From Planctomycetota bacterium (GTDB lineage Bacteria; Planctomycetota; Phycisphaerae; Phycisphaerales; UBA1924), in the NCBI GenBank assembly GCA_039819165.1, contig JBCBSM010000001.1, forward strand, positions 2,539,587 to 2,603,586: DNA of 64,000 nucleotides, read 5' to 3'. Below, piece by piece: positions 15,546 through 23,726 of this stretch. Both the position numbers and the translations under genes were made by a program. Position 1 is the stretch's first letter. Each line of letters opens with the position of its first letter. Under the pieces are notes generated by a model, which had not been told where the DNA came from, ran no database searches, and saw only the letters and a program-made list of their open reading frames with translations.

Positions 15546-15573
15546 CACGGAGGCAGCAGCACGGAGGCAGCAG
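15546..15573 (+). repeat. 14-bp tandem duplication that doubles the ribosome binding site
   Basis: CACGGAGGCAGCAG occurs twice head to tail directly before the ATG at 15575. Each copy holds a GGAGG; the proximal one is at normal spacing for the PBP4-type gene. Confidence 0.85.
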
Positions 15574-15574
15574 C

Positions 15575-17128
15575 ATGGTGAGCGAGGTTCGGCGTAGTTC
15601 GATGGCGCGGCTGCATGCCGCGGCCCTGGCGGTCCTGCTCGTCGCCGCGAGCGCCCTGGGCGTCGACCTGCAGCGCGACATCGATCGCATCCTGGCCCGC
15701 AACGGGCTGGAGGGCGCCAGCATCGGGATCTCGGTGGTCGACCTGGCCACGGGCCGCCAGCTTGCGCAGGTGGATCCCTACGAGCCGCGGATCCCCGCCT
15801 CGAACATGAAGCTGTTCACCAGCGCCGCCTCGGTGCTGGCCCTGGACCCAGTCTTCGCCTTCGAGACGAAGTTCGTCCGAGACGGCGACCTGCTGGTCAT
15901 CGTCGGCGCGGGCGACCCGGGCCTGGGCGACCCCGTATTGCTGGCCGACCGCGCGGGCCCCAAGGACGTCGACGGCCTGGTCGACACCATCGCCGCCAAG
16001 ATCGCGGTGGCCGACGACGGGCCGATCCGCGAGATCGTTATCGCCGACGGCATCTTCGACGGCGAGGTCGTGCACCCGAGCTGGCCGGCCGAGCAACTCC
16101 AGAACTACTACTGCGCCGAGGTGCGGGGGCTGAACTTCCACCTCAACATCGTCAACGTGTTCGCCGGCCCGACGACCATCAACCAGCCCGGGCGGATCGC
16201 CGTCGAGCCCGACGCCAGCGGCGTGGAGATCCAGAACGTCACGAGCACGGTGGCCAGCCGCACCGCCGCCGGCCGGCCGCACCGCAGCGCCATCGCCATC
16301 CGCCGCGACGATGCCGCCAACCGGCTGCGGGTGTCGGGCTCGCTCTCGCGCTCGGTGAGCGCACGCGTGTCGGTTTACGACGCCGCCACGCTCTTCGCCG
16401 AGATGATCGCCGAGGGGCTGGAGCGCGAGGGCGTGCAGGTCGGCCAGCCGGGCCGCCTGGCCATCGATGCCGTCCGTCGCGCCTCGCCCGGCGAGCGACC
16501 GACCGGCGCCGTTGTGCACCGCGAGCGGACGACGCTGGCCGAGGCCCTCGATCGCTGCAACCGCGACAGCTACAACCTCTACGCCGAGGCGCTGCTCAAG
16601 CGGCTGGGACACGAGCTGACCCGCGAGCCGGGCAGCTTCGGCCACGGCGCCGCGGCCGTGCGCTCGCTGCTGGTCGATGCGCTCGGCCCGTCGGCGGTGC
16701 AGGAGCTCCGCGTGGCCGACGGCTCGGGCATGAGCCGCGACAACGCCGTCGCGCCCGCCACCATCGTCGCCCTGCTCGCCCACATGAACGACCTGCCCGA
16801 CGAGGACCGGCGGGACCTGTTCCTGGCCTCGCTCGCCCGACCCGGCGAGGGCACCCTCCGCCGCAACTTCCCGAGGGATCGCGACCTGGACAACCGCATC
16901 GCCGCCAAGAGCGGCTACCTCAACGGCGTCCGCACGCTGTCGGGCTACGTGCTGCCGGGCCGCAGCGGCCAGCCCGTGCTTGCCTTCTCGATCATGATGA
17001 ACGACTTCAAGCGGACCGACGCGATCCGCAGCCGGGACCTCCGCAACGAACTGGTCACGCTCCTCGACCGCTACGTGTCGAACGAGCTGGCCGAGGGCAA
17101 CCTCGTCGCCGAGACGCGCGACCCCTAG
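15575..17128 (+). CDS. dacB: D-alanyl-D-alanine carboxypeptidase/endopeptidase, PBP4 (DacB) family
   Basis: A 517-residue exported S13 peptidase. An N-terminal hydrophobic segment (AALAVLLVAASALG) serves as signal peptide. The three serine-lysine motifs are present: SNMK (Ser76, Lys79), SYN in CNRDSYNLYAE, and KSG in AAKSGYLNG. Ser76 acylates the D-Ala-D-Ala end of peptidoglycan stems and the enzyme trims or opens cross-links in the periplasm. The long insertion between SxxK and SxN is normal for the PBP4 type. It is divergent from the response regulator and convergent with the UbiD-family gene, 13 bases away. Confidence 0.93.
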   Translation: MVSEVRRSSMARLHAAALAVLLVAASALGVDLQRDIDRILARNGLEGASIGISVVDLATGRQLAQVDPYEPRIPASNMKLFTSAASVLALDPVFAFETKFVRDGDLLVIVGAGDPGLGDPVLLADRAGPKDVDGLVDTIAAKIAVADDGPIREIVIADGIFDGEVVHPSWPAEQLQNYYCAEVRGLNFHLNIVNVFAGPTTINQPGRIAVEPDASGVEIQNVTSTVASRTAAGRPHRSAIAIRRDDAANRLRVSGSLSRSVSARVSVYDAATLFAEMIAEGLEREGVQVGQPGRLAIDAVRRASPGERPTGAVVHRERTTLAEALDRCNRDSYNLYAEALLKRLGHELTREPGSFGHGAAAVRSLLVDALGPSAVQELRVADGSGMSRDNAVAPATIVALLAHMNDLPDEDRRDLFLASLARPGEGTLRRNFPRDRDLDNRIAAKSGYLNGVRTLSGYVLPGRSGQPVLAFSIMMNDFKRTDAIRSRDLRNELVTLLDRYVSNELAEGNLVAETRDP

Positions 17129-17141
17129 GCGAGCAACGCCG

Positions 17142-19277
17142 CTACCCCGGCCCCACGAACTCTCGCGCATCCTCGAAGCGGTCCGCGACCGACGCGACCC
17201 GCCCGCGGGCGCCGTCGTCGTGGCGGATCACCGGTGGCCAGGCCCGCACGCCGTAGCCGCGGAGTGCGCCCGGTGCCTTGGGCGTCGCGTCCCACGCGCG
17301 GACGCGGAGGCCGTCCGGCGTCGGCAGGTCGTCGCGGCCCGGATCCATGTTCGCCAGGAAGTGGAACATGGCCTCGTCGACGCAATCGACGCGGACGCCC
17401 TCGCCCAGGAACACCACGAATGGCACGGCGTCGCCGATGGCGTCGGCCACCCGCGTCCACAGGGCCTCGACCGCGTCGCCGCGCGCCGCGGTGGCGATGA
17501 AGAGCCAGCCCGGCACGGGCATGGCCGCCCCGTCGACGCCCGCCACGATGGCCTGCGCGTCGGGAACCGTCCTGCGGGGCGGATCGCCGTCGAGCCGGTC
17601 GCCGGGCAACTTCCGCGTGCAATCGAAGCCGATCTTGGTGCCCGCGCCGAGCGCCGGGGCCGCGTGGTCGAGGATGTCCAGCGGGCCCCGTGTGAGCACG
17701 ACGTCGGCGATCGGATCGCAGCGTTCGGCCGCCAGCCGCAGCACCTCGACGTGGTCGTGGACGCCGGCGGACTCGTCGACGATGAACAGGCACTTGGTCC
17801 AGGCCATCTGGCCCGCGCCCCAGATCGACGCCATGACCCGCCGGCCCTGCATCGCGTAGGCCTTCTTGATCTTGATCATCGCGCAGTTGTGGAAGGCGCC
17901 GAAGAGCGGCAGGTCGTAGTCCTCGATGTCGTGCACGATGGTCTTGAGTAGGGGCAGGAACAGCCGCTCGGTCGCCTTGCCCAGGAAGTAGTCCTCCTGC
18001 GGCGGCAGCCCGACGACGGTAGTGGGGTACACCGCGTCGCGCCGGTGCGTGACGGCGGCGATTTCAACGATGGGGTAGCGGTCCGGCATGCTGTAGAAGC
18101 CGGTGTGGTCGCCGAAGGGGCCCTCGAACACGGCGCCCGTGCCCAGTGGCTCGTCCGTCTCGCGCGGATCCCAGCCCGGGTAGCCGGCCTCGGTGCTGAC
18201 CCGCCCCTCGATGACGATCTCCGCGTCGGCGGGCACCCACAGCGGCACCGTCCTGCCGCGGCACATGCGGATGCCCCGGCCGTTCAGGAAGCCGGCCATC
18301 AGCAGCTCGCTGATGCCGGGGGGCAACGGTGCGGTGGCCGCGTAGGGCAGCACGCTGGGCCCGCCGAGCGCGATGGCGACGGGCATGGGCTCGCCCAGCT
18401 TCTTCCAGCTCCGCCAGTGGCTTGCGCCGTCGTGGTGCAGGTGCCAGTGCATGGCCAGGCGGTTCTTGCCCAGCAGCTGTACGCGGTACATGCCGATGTT
18501 GTGGCTCGCGGGCCGCGTCTCGTGGCGGTCGCTCGCGTGGATGGTGTGGATGCCCGCCAGCGTGATATACCGCCCGCGAAACTCGGCGTCCCATCGATCG
18601 GCGTCGATGTTGGTGTGGCCTAGTGCATCGATGCCGTCGTTGATGTCCGCCGGGTAGCCCACGGCCTCGAAGTCGCCATCCAGGGGCCAGCAGCGGAGGA
18701 TCGGCAGCGTGGCGAGGTCGATGTCGTCGCCGGTGTGTACGACCTCCTGGCAGGGACCCGCGCCGCGCATTCGCTTGGGTCCGATCTTGAGCAGCGGCGC
18801 GAACTGCCTGGCCTTCTGCAACGCCTCGCCGAGCGAGCGCGGCGGCTGGGGCTTGGTGAGCTCGGCGATCAGCGCCGCGATGCCCTCGAGGCCTCCCGCG
18901 CGCTTGCCCTGGTCCGGTCTTCCGCTCGGGGCGGCGACGACGCCGGCGCTCGACACGGGTGCGAGCGCCATCTTCGGCTGCCACGCCTCGTGGCAGCCCA
19001 GCGCCATCTCCATGCGGCGGTAGCTGCCGAAGGCGTTGATCAGCACCGGGAAGGCGCTGCCCTGCACGTTCGTGAACAGCAGCGCCGGTCCGCCTCGATC
19101 GTGGAAGCGCGGGTCGTTGGCCCGCGTCGCCGCGGCGCACGCGTTGGGCGCCCGGGCCTTGCTCGCGCGGTCGGCCAGCTCCGCGATGTCCAGCGTCGGC
19201 GACACCGGATCGTTGATCTCGAGCAGCTCGCCGTTGCGGCGGAGGGCGTCCACGAACGCGCGCAGGTTTCCGTACAT
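17142..19277 (-). CDS. UbiD-family prenylated-FMN decarboxylase
   Basis: A 711-residue member of the UbiD family, longer than E. coli UbiD (about 490). Cofactor and active-site segments include MYRVQLLGKNRLAMHWH, EIVIEGRVSTE and EGPFGDHTGFYS with the conserved acidic residues, then LFGAFHNCAMIKIKK. Such enzymes decarboxylate aromatic or unsaturated acids, for instance in ubiquinone or menaquinone synthesis, with prFMN supplied by a UbiX partner not found here. Extra length lies in an internal block at residues 100-150 and in the C-terminal quarter. The start codon is only 12 bases from that of the divergent methyltransferase, so its promoter should overlap that gene. Confidence 0.92.
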   Translation of the reverse strand: MYGNLRAFVDALRRNGELLEINDPVSPTLDIAELADRASKARAPNACAAATRANDPRFHDRGGPALLFTNVQGSAFPVLINAFGSYRRMEMALGCHEAWQPKMALAPVSSAGVVAAPSGRPDQGKRAGGLEGIAALIAELTKPQPPRSLGEALQKARQFAPLLKIGPKRMRGAGPCQEVVHTGDDIDLATLPILRCWPLDGDFEAVGYPADINDGIDALGHTNIDADRWDAEFRGRYITLAGIHTIHASDRHETRPASHNIGMYRVQLLGKNRLAMHWHLHHDGASHWRSWKKLGEPMPVAIALGGPSVLPYAATAPLPPGISELLMAGFLNGRGIRMCRGRTVPLWVPADAEIVIEGRVSTEAGYPGWDPRETDEPLGTGAVFEGPFGDHTGFYSMPDRYPIVEIAAVTHRRDAVYPTTVVGLPPQEDYFLGKATERLFLPLLKTIVHDIEDYDLPLFGAFHNCAMIKIKKAYAMQGRRVMASIWGAGQMAWTKCLFIVDESAGVHDHVEVLRLAAERCDPIADVVLTRGPLDILDHAAPALGAGTKIGFDCTRKLPGDRLDGDPPRRTVPDAQAIVAGVDGAAMPVPGWLFIATAARGDAVEALWTRVADAIGDAVPFVVFLGEGVRVDCVDEAMFHFLANMDPGRDDLPTPDGLRVRAWDATPKAPGALRGYGVRAWPPVIRHDDGARGRVASVADRFEDAREFVGPG

Positions 19278-19289
19278 AGGCTCAACGCT

Positions 19290-19985
19290 ATGGCCGACCC
19301 CGCCGCCATCCCGCCCGCCGGAGGAGAAGCCCGCGGGCCCGACCCGTGGGACGAACTCGCGGGCCGTCCCGATCCGGGGCCCGCGTTCGCCCGCGCCGCG
19401 GAGCGGGATTGGCCGGGCTACTTCCGGGCGGTCGCGGGCAAGCCGCCGCGGGAGACCACGCTGCAGGCCCTGGACCTGTTCGATGCGCCGGGCTTTGCGA
19501 TCGACCTGGGCTGCGGCGAGGGCCGCGACGCCGCCGCGATGCTCGCGCGGGGTTGGCGGGTGCTGGCGCTCGACGGGCACGAAATGGCGGTGGAGCTCAC
19601 CGCGCACAATCCGGCGATACCGAAGGCCACCGCGGATCGACTCGAGGTCCGGCTCGCGGCGATGGAGGCCGCCGAGCTGCCGGCCTGCGACCTGCTCAAC
19701 GCCAGCTTTGCGCTGCCGTTCTGCGAGCCCGCCGCCTTCCCGGACCTCTGGGCACGCATCGTGGCGGCCATTCGTTCCGGCGGCGTGTTCGCGGGCCAGC
19801 TCTTCGGCGACCGCGATACGTGGGCGGCGCTGCCCGATCGCACGCACCTCACCCGCACCGCGGCGCTGGCGTGCTTCGACGGCTTCGATCTCGTCCGCTT
19901 CGACGAGGAGGAGCGCGACGGCGAGGACGCCGGCGGGCAGGCCAAGCACTGGCACGTGTTCCACGTCGTGGCCCGCAAGGGCTGA
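19290..19985 (+). CDS. Class I SAM-dependent methyltransferase
   Basis: A 231-residue protein with the SAM-binding motif I AIDLGCGEGRDAAAMLARGW, an acidic end of the second strand (LALDGHEMAV), and a motif IV-like CDLLNASFALPF. The pattern fits small methyltransferases related to tellurite-resistance TehB and similar proteins, but the substrate is unknown. The ATG at 19290 faces the UbiD-family start across 12 bases. No clear Shine-Dalgarno site fits in this gap, so it may be leaderless or start a little later. Confidence 0.85.
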   Translation: MADPAAIPPAGGEARGPDPWDELAGRPDPGPAFARAAERDWPGYFRAVAGKPPRETTLQALDLFDAPGFAIDLGCGEGRDAAAMLARGWRVLALDGHEMAVELTAHNPAIPKATADRLEVRLAAMEAAELPACDLLNASFALPFCEPAAFPDLWARIVAAIRSGGVFAGQLFGDRDTWAALPDRTHLTRTAALACFDGFDLVRFDEEERDGEDAGGQAKHWHVFHVVARKG

Positions 19986-20036
19986 CGCCCGGTCCATTGA
20001 GAGGACGATTGGCGGCGCCGGATCAGCGGCGCCGGA

Positions 20037-20831
20037 TCAGCGTCGATAGATCTCGGGCACCAGGAACTTCCAGTCCGGGTGGCCGTGGGGCTTGCGCTCC
20101 TCGGTGGTCTGCGGCACGAAGGGGTCGGGCGTCAGGTCCTGGCGGTTGTGCCAGCGGCAGTCGGGGTTGCCGGTCTCGAGGAATCCCAGGATCTCGACGT
20201 GGCCGTCCTGGAATCCGTAGACGCCCTTGCCGTCGTGCCAGTAGCTGTACGGCCCGGGATTGTCGCCGAAGTAGTTGGCCACGATCGGCGGGCTGACGCG
20301 GAGGTGGCAGAAGGCGCGGTTGGTCTCGGCCACGAGGATGGTGTGGCTGGGGCGATCGATGACGGCGTCGCTGATGCGGGCCTGCTCGTCGCGCTGGTCG
20401 CGGCGCCACAGCAGGTGGCCGTTGAGGGCGTAGCTCGAGACGACGTCGCCGACGCAGCGGGCGCCGCCGGTCTCGTAGCCGACCTCGCTGCGCGGCCCGG
20501 GCTCGGGGTGCAGCGGGCAGCTCCAGATGGTCGCGTCGTCGACGTACTGCTGGTCCATCAGCAGCCGCCGCCAGGTGATGTACTCCGAAGAGGACTCGAG
20601 CACGCGGTTCTCGGGCAGCCGGCTGGCGTTGGACGCCGAGAACGCGTTGACGCCCACGAGCACCTGCCGCATGTTGCTGAGGCACCGGGTCTGCTTGGCG
20701 GCGAAGCGGCCCTGCAGGATGATGGGCGTGGCGATGGTGAACAGCACCACCAGGATGCCGAGCGTGACGAGGACCTCGATGATGGTGACGCCCGATCGCG
20801 CGGGCCGGAGGGTGTGGCGGGGGGCATGCAT
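20037..20831 (-). CDS. Pseudopilin-like exported protein with H-x9-DG signature
   Basis: A 264-residue protein with a prepilin-type N-terminus: basic leader, then GVTIIEVLVTLGILVVLFTI with the conserved Glu. Near the C-terminus HDGKGVYGFQDGHVE fits the H-x9-DG motif of the large planctomycete family related to DUF1559. These proteins have the pilin-like helix but an unknown periplasmic role. The ATG directly abuts the TAG of the upstream sigma-factor gene with no spacer, so the two are translated from one message. Confidence 0.88.
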   Translation of the reverse strand: MHAPRHTLRPARSGVTIIEVLVTLGILVVLFTIATPIILQGRFAAKQTRCLSNMRQVLVGVNAFSASNASRLPENRVLESSSEYITWRRLLMDQQYVDDATIWSCPLHPEPGPRSEVGYETGGARCVGDVVSSYALNGHLLWRRDQRDEQARISDAVIDRPSHTILVAETNRAFCHLRVSPPIVANYFGDNPGPYSYWHDGKGVYGFQDGHVEILGFLETGNPDCRWHNRQDLTPDPFVPQTTEERKPHGHPDWKFLVPEIYRR

Positions 20832-22487
20832 CTAGCGGTCCCCCGCGATGGTCACGACGCGGACGGGATTCTCCGCCGTGTACTCGAAGGACGCGGGCCA
20901 GCGGGTGCTGCGGCCCGAGGACGGCGTGAAGTACGCGATCTCGTAGTCGTCACCCTTCTTGCGGATCAACAGCCGGAACCGCGTGCCGATGAGCCTCGGG
21001 TCGCGGCCGCCGGCCTGGATGCTGAGCACCCGCGAGTAGCCCGACATCTGGATCCACTCGATGATGCGGTAGCGGCCGGCGTTCCATCCATCGGGCCCGA
21101 AGCGGATCTCCGTGCCGCTCATGGTGACCGGGATGCGCTCGGATTCGGTCCACGGGCCCAGGATGCCCAGCGGGCCGGCGTCGTCGGGGATGTCGTCCCG
21201 CTCGTCCCACCCCAGCGGCGGGCGGACGCCGTACCACGCCGGTTCGTTCTTGCCCATCTGGACCTTGTCGTCCTTCTCGCGGATCACGATGCGGTCGTAC
21301 TGGTCGAAGGCGACTCGGAGCGTCAGCGCCTCGCCGCGCTCGAAGCGCTGCCACTCGTCTTCCCGGGGCATCACGCTGGCGGTGATGGCGTCGAGCTCGG
21401 CGACCTCGCGGAGGCTCTTGGTTCGTCGGTCGTCCTCGACCACGCGGGTCTCGCGGATGTCCAGCCGGATGCGCACGGGCACGCCGGTCGCGGCGTCGAC
21501 GCCGCGGCGGAGGGCGAGGCTCCTGCCCGTGACGAACGTGCCGCTGGCGTCGAAGTCCTCGTCGTAGGCCGAGATGATCTCGAACGGGCCGAGGGTTCGC
21601 GCGGGGGGCGGTGGCCCGGCGTCTCGGGCGGAGACGCCCGCGCCGAGCACCAACGCGGGCATCGGCGGCGCGGCGGGCGTACCACCGGCGGCGCCGCTTC
21701 CGGGGCCAACGGCGAGGACCGTCGCGACCGTGGCCGCCGCCCCGATGCTGGCCGCCAGCCCCGCGGACACCAGCACCGCGGGCAGCTTGGACTTCTGCAC
21801 CCCGATGCCCGCGATGGCGATCTTCGCGACGCCCGACGAGGCGGTCCCCGCGGACGCGGCATCCGAGGCGTGCCGCAACGCCGCGCCGAGCGCCACCACG
21901 CCCACGACCGAGAGACCGCCCCTCGCGAGCCGGCGGCGGAGCTTCTCGAGCACGCGGGAGACCCGCCGCGACACGGTGCCCTCGCTGACGCCCAGCTCGC
22001 GGGCCAGCTCGGCCTGCGATCGGCCGGCCAGGAATCGAGCCACGACCAGCTGGCGATCCTCGTCGCCCAGCTCGGCCAGGGCCTGGTCGATGACCGGCTC
22101 CAGGTCGATCCATAGCCGCTCGCTGGCGGGCGGCTCGAGGGCGTGATCGCGGCGGTCCGCCGCCGTCCGCTCGGCCCGCGATCGTGCGCCGGCCCGGCGG
22201 ACGAGGTCGATGGAGGTGCCGATGGCGCAGGCGTGCAGCCATGCCGCCACGTTGCTGCGGACGCGTCCGGCGCTGCGGGCGAGCCTCAGGAAGGTCTCCT
22301 GGGCGGCGTCCTCGGCGTCGGCGTCGCTCCCGAGCCGGCGGCGGCAGGTCGCCACCACCATCGCGTAGTACCGCCGCGCGAGCAGTTCGAAGGCCTCCGG
22401 ATCGCCGGTGCGGACGTAGCGCCGCAGGGCGGTTGCGTCGTCGACGGCGGCGAGCGAGTCGGGCGGGCTGGTGTGCATCGTGGGCAT
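20832..22487 (-). CDS. ECF sigma factor fused to membrane and extracytoplasmic domains
   Basis: A 551-residue protein. Residues 1-185 form an ECF sigma-70 factor: region 2 (YYAMVVATCRRRLGSDADAE, then EDAAQETFLRLA) and region 4 (SQAELARELGVSEGTVSRRV). Then come hydrophobic stretches (GLSVVGVVALGAAL and LPAVLVSAGLAASIGAAATV), a Pro/Ala linker, and a region of about 290 residues with many beta strands that would lie outside the membrane. The layout suggests a sigma factor that senses its own signal or is released by proteolysis; this is inference. The ATG at 22487 has AAGGAG at ideal spacing. The pseudopilin follows with no gap. Confidence 0.9.
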   Translation of the reverse strand: MPTMHTSPPDSLAAVDDATALRRYVRTGDPEAFELLARRYYAMVVATCRRRLGSDADAEDAAQETFLRLARSAGRVRSNVAAWLHACAIGTSIDLVRRAGARSRAERTAADRRDHALEPPASERLWIDLEPVIDQALAELGDEDRQLVVARFLAGRSQAELARELGVSEGTVSRRVSRVLEKLRRRLARGGLSVVGVVALGAALRHASDAASAGTASSGVAKIAIAGIGVQKSKLPAVLVSAGLAASIGAAATVATVLAVGPGSGAAGGTPAAPPMPALVLGAGVSARDAGPPPPARTLGPFEIISAYDEDFDASGTFVTGRSLALRRGVDAATGVPVRIRLDIRETRVVEDDRRTKSLREVAELDAITASVMPREDEWQRFERGEALTLRVAFDQYDRIVIREKDDKVQMGKNEPAWYGVRPPLGWDERDDIPDDAGPLGILGPWTESERIPVTMSGTEIRFGPDGWNAGRYRIIEWIQMSGYSRVLSIQAGGRDPRLIGTRFRLLIRKKGDDYEIAYFTPSSGRSTRWPASFEYTAENPVRVVTIAGDR

Positions 22488-22534
22488 GGATCGGCTCCTT
22501 CGCCCCAAGGTCGTACGCCGCGGCCCGGGTGTGC

Positions 22535-22557
22535 GCGCAACAATCGATTTCTTGCGC
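22535..22557. promoter_or_regulatory. Possible operator between divergent sigma-factor and ABC genes
   Basis: An inverted repeat GCGCAA-N11-TTGCGC with ATCGAT near its centre lies midway in the 159-base divergent gap. Size and symmetry suit a dimeric regulator binding site. No known regulator can be named. Confidence 0.35.
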
Positions 22558-22646
22558 AGGTGCTCCGCGTGGGGTGGGCCATCCGGGGCGGACCGGCAAA
22601 ACGCCCGAGGGAAGATCCCGAACCAACGCGGCGGGGAGATACGCCC

Positions 22647-23726
22647 ATGAGCGATGCCGTCGTCCAGCTGCAGGACCTCCGGAAGCGGTACGGCCGGAGG
22701 GTCCACGCCCTGCGGGGCGTGACCATGGACGTGCCCCGGGGGTCGATCTTCGGGCTGCTGGGGCCCAACGGCGCGGGCAAGAGCACCCTGGTCAAGATCC
22801 TGATCACCGCCGTCAAGCGGAGCGGCGGCTCGGGGCGGCTGCTGGGCGAGCCGCTGGGCCGCAAGGCCGCCCTCACCCGCGTGGGCTACCTGCCCGAACA
22901 CCACAACCTGCCGAAGCACCTGACCGGGCAGCAGGTGCTGGAGTTCTTCGGGGCCATGGCCAAGATGCCCAGGGCCGATCGCCGCCGCCGCGCCGACGAG
23001 CTGCTCGACCTCGTCAACATGCGCGCGTGGCACAAGAAGAAGGTCGGCGGGTACTCCAAGGGCATGCGGCAGCGGATCGGCCTGGCCCAGGCGCTCGTGA
23101 GCGATCCGGAGCTGGTCATCCTCGACGAGCCGACCGACGGCGTCGATCCGGTGGGCCGCCGCGACATCCGAAACATGCTCATGCGGATGCGGGATGAGGG
23201 CCGCACCGTGTTCATCAACAGCCACCTGCTGGGCGAGCTGGAGATGGTGTGCGACCGCGTGGCGATCATGCACAAGGGCCAGGTCGTGTCGATGGGCACC
23301 ATCGAGGAGCTGACCGAAGGCATGCATCGCTACGAGATCGAGCTGGACGCCGCACCGGAGCTCGCGGGCGATGCGTTCGCCAGGGCGCTGCCCGACCTCG
23401 CGCGTGGGGGCGGCAATGATGCGCCGTCGCCGACCGCGGGCCTGGCGCCGCCGACGACCTCGCCGCTCGCCCGCCGGGTCGGGCTCCGGGGCGAGCTCGC
23501 GACGGGCGAGCCCGTCGAGGTACACGGCAGCCGCCTGTGGATCGGCACGACCGAGGCCGGCGTGATCCAGCCCGTGCTCGATGCCATCCGGGCCAAGGGC
23601 GGGGTGATCCGCGAGGTCCGCAAGCACCGTCCGTCGCTGGAGGACCTCTTCTTGCAGGCCGTCGAGCGGGACGACTCGCCCGGCGCGGCCCGGGCCGCCG
23701 CCGGCACGAACGGGGGTGGGGCATGA
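22647..23726 (+). CDS. ABC transporter ATP-binding protein
   Basis: A 359-residue ABC ATPase. Walker A is GPNGAGKST, the Q-loop region reads RVGYLPEHHNLP, the signature motif is a variant, YSKGMRQR, Walker B is LVILDEP, and the H-loop lies in VFINSHLLGE. It resembles the export type (CcmA/NatA-like). After residue 225 comes a linker rich in Pro and Ala and a C-terminal domain. It probably powers the permease encoded next, since the stop and start overlap in ATGA. The ATG at 22647 has GGGGAG upstream. The substrate is unknown. Confidence 0.94.
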   Translation: MSDAVVQLQDLRKRYGRRVHALRGVTMDVPRGSIFGLLGPNGAGKSTLVKILITAVKRSGGSGRLLGEPLGRKAALTRVGYLPEHHNLPKHLTGQQVLEFFGAMAKMPRADRRRRADELLDLVNMRAWHKKKVGGYSKGMRQRIGLAQALVSDPELVILDEPTDGVDPVGRRDIRNMLMRMRDEGRTVFINSHLLGELEMVCDRVAIMHKGQVVSMGTIEELTEGMHRYEIELDAAPELAGDAFARALPDLARGGGNDAPSPTAGLAPPTTSPLARRVGLRGELATGEPVEVHGSRLWIGTTEAGVIQPVLDAIRAKGGVIREVRKHRPSLEDLFLQAVERDDSPGAARAAAGTNGGGA

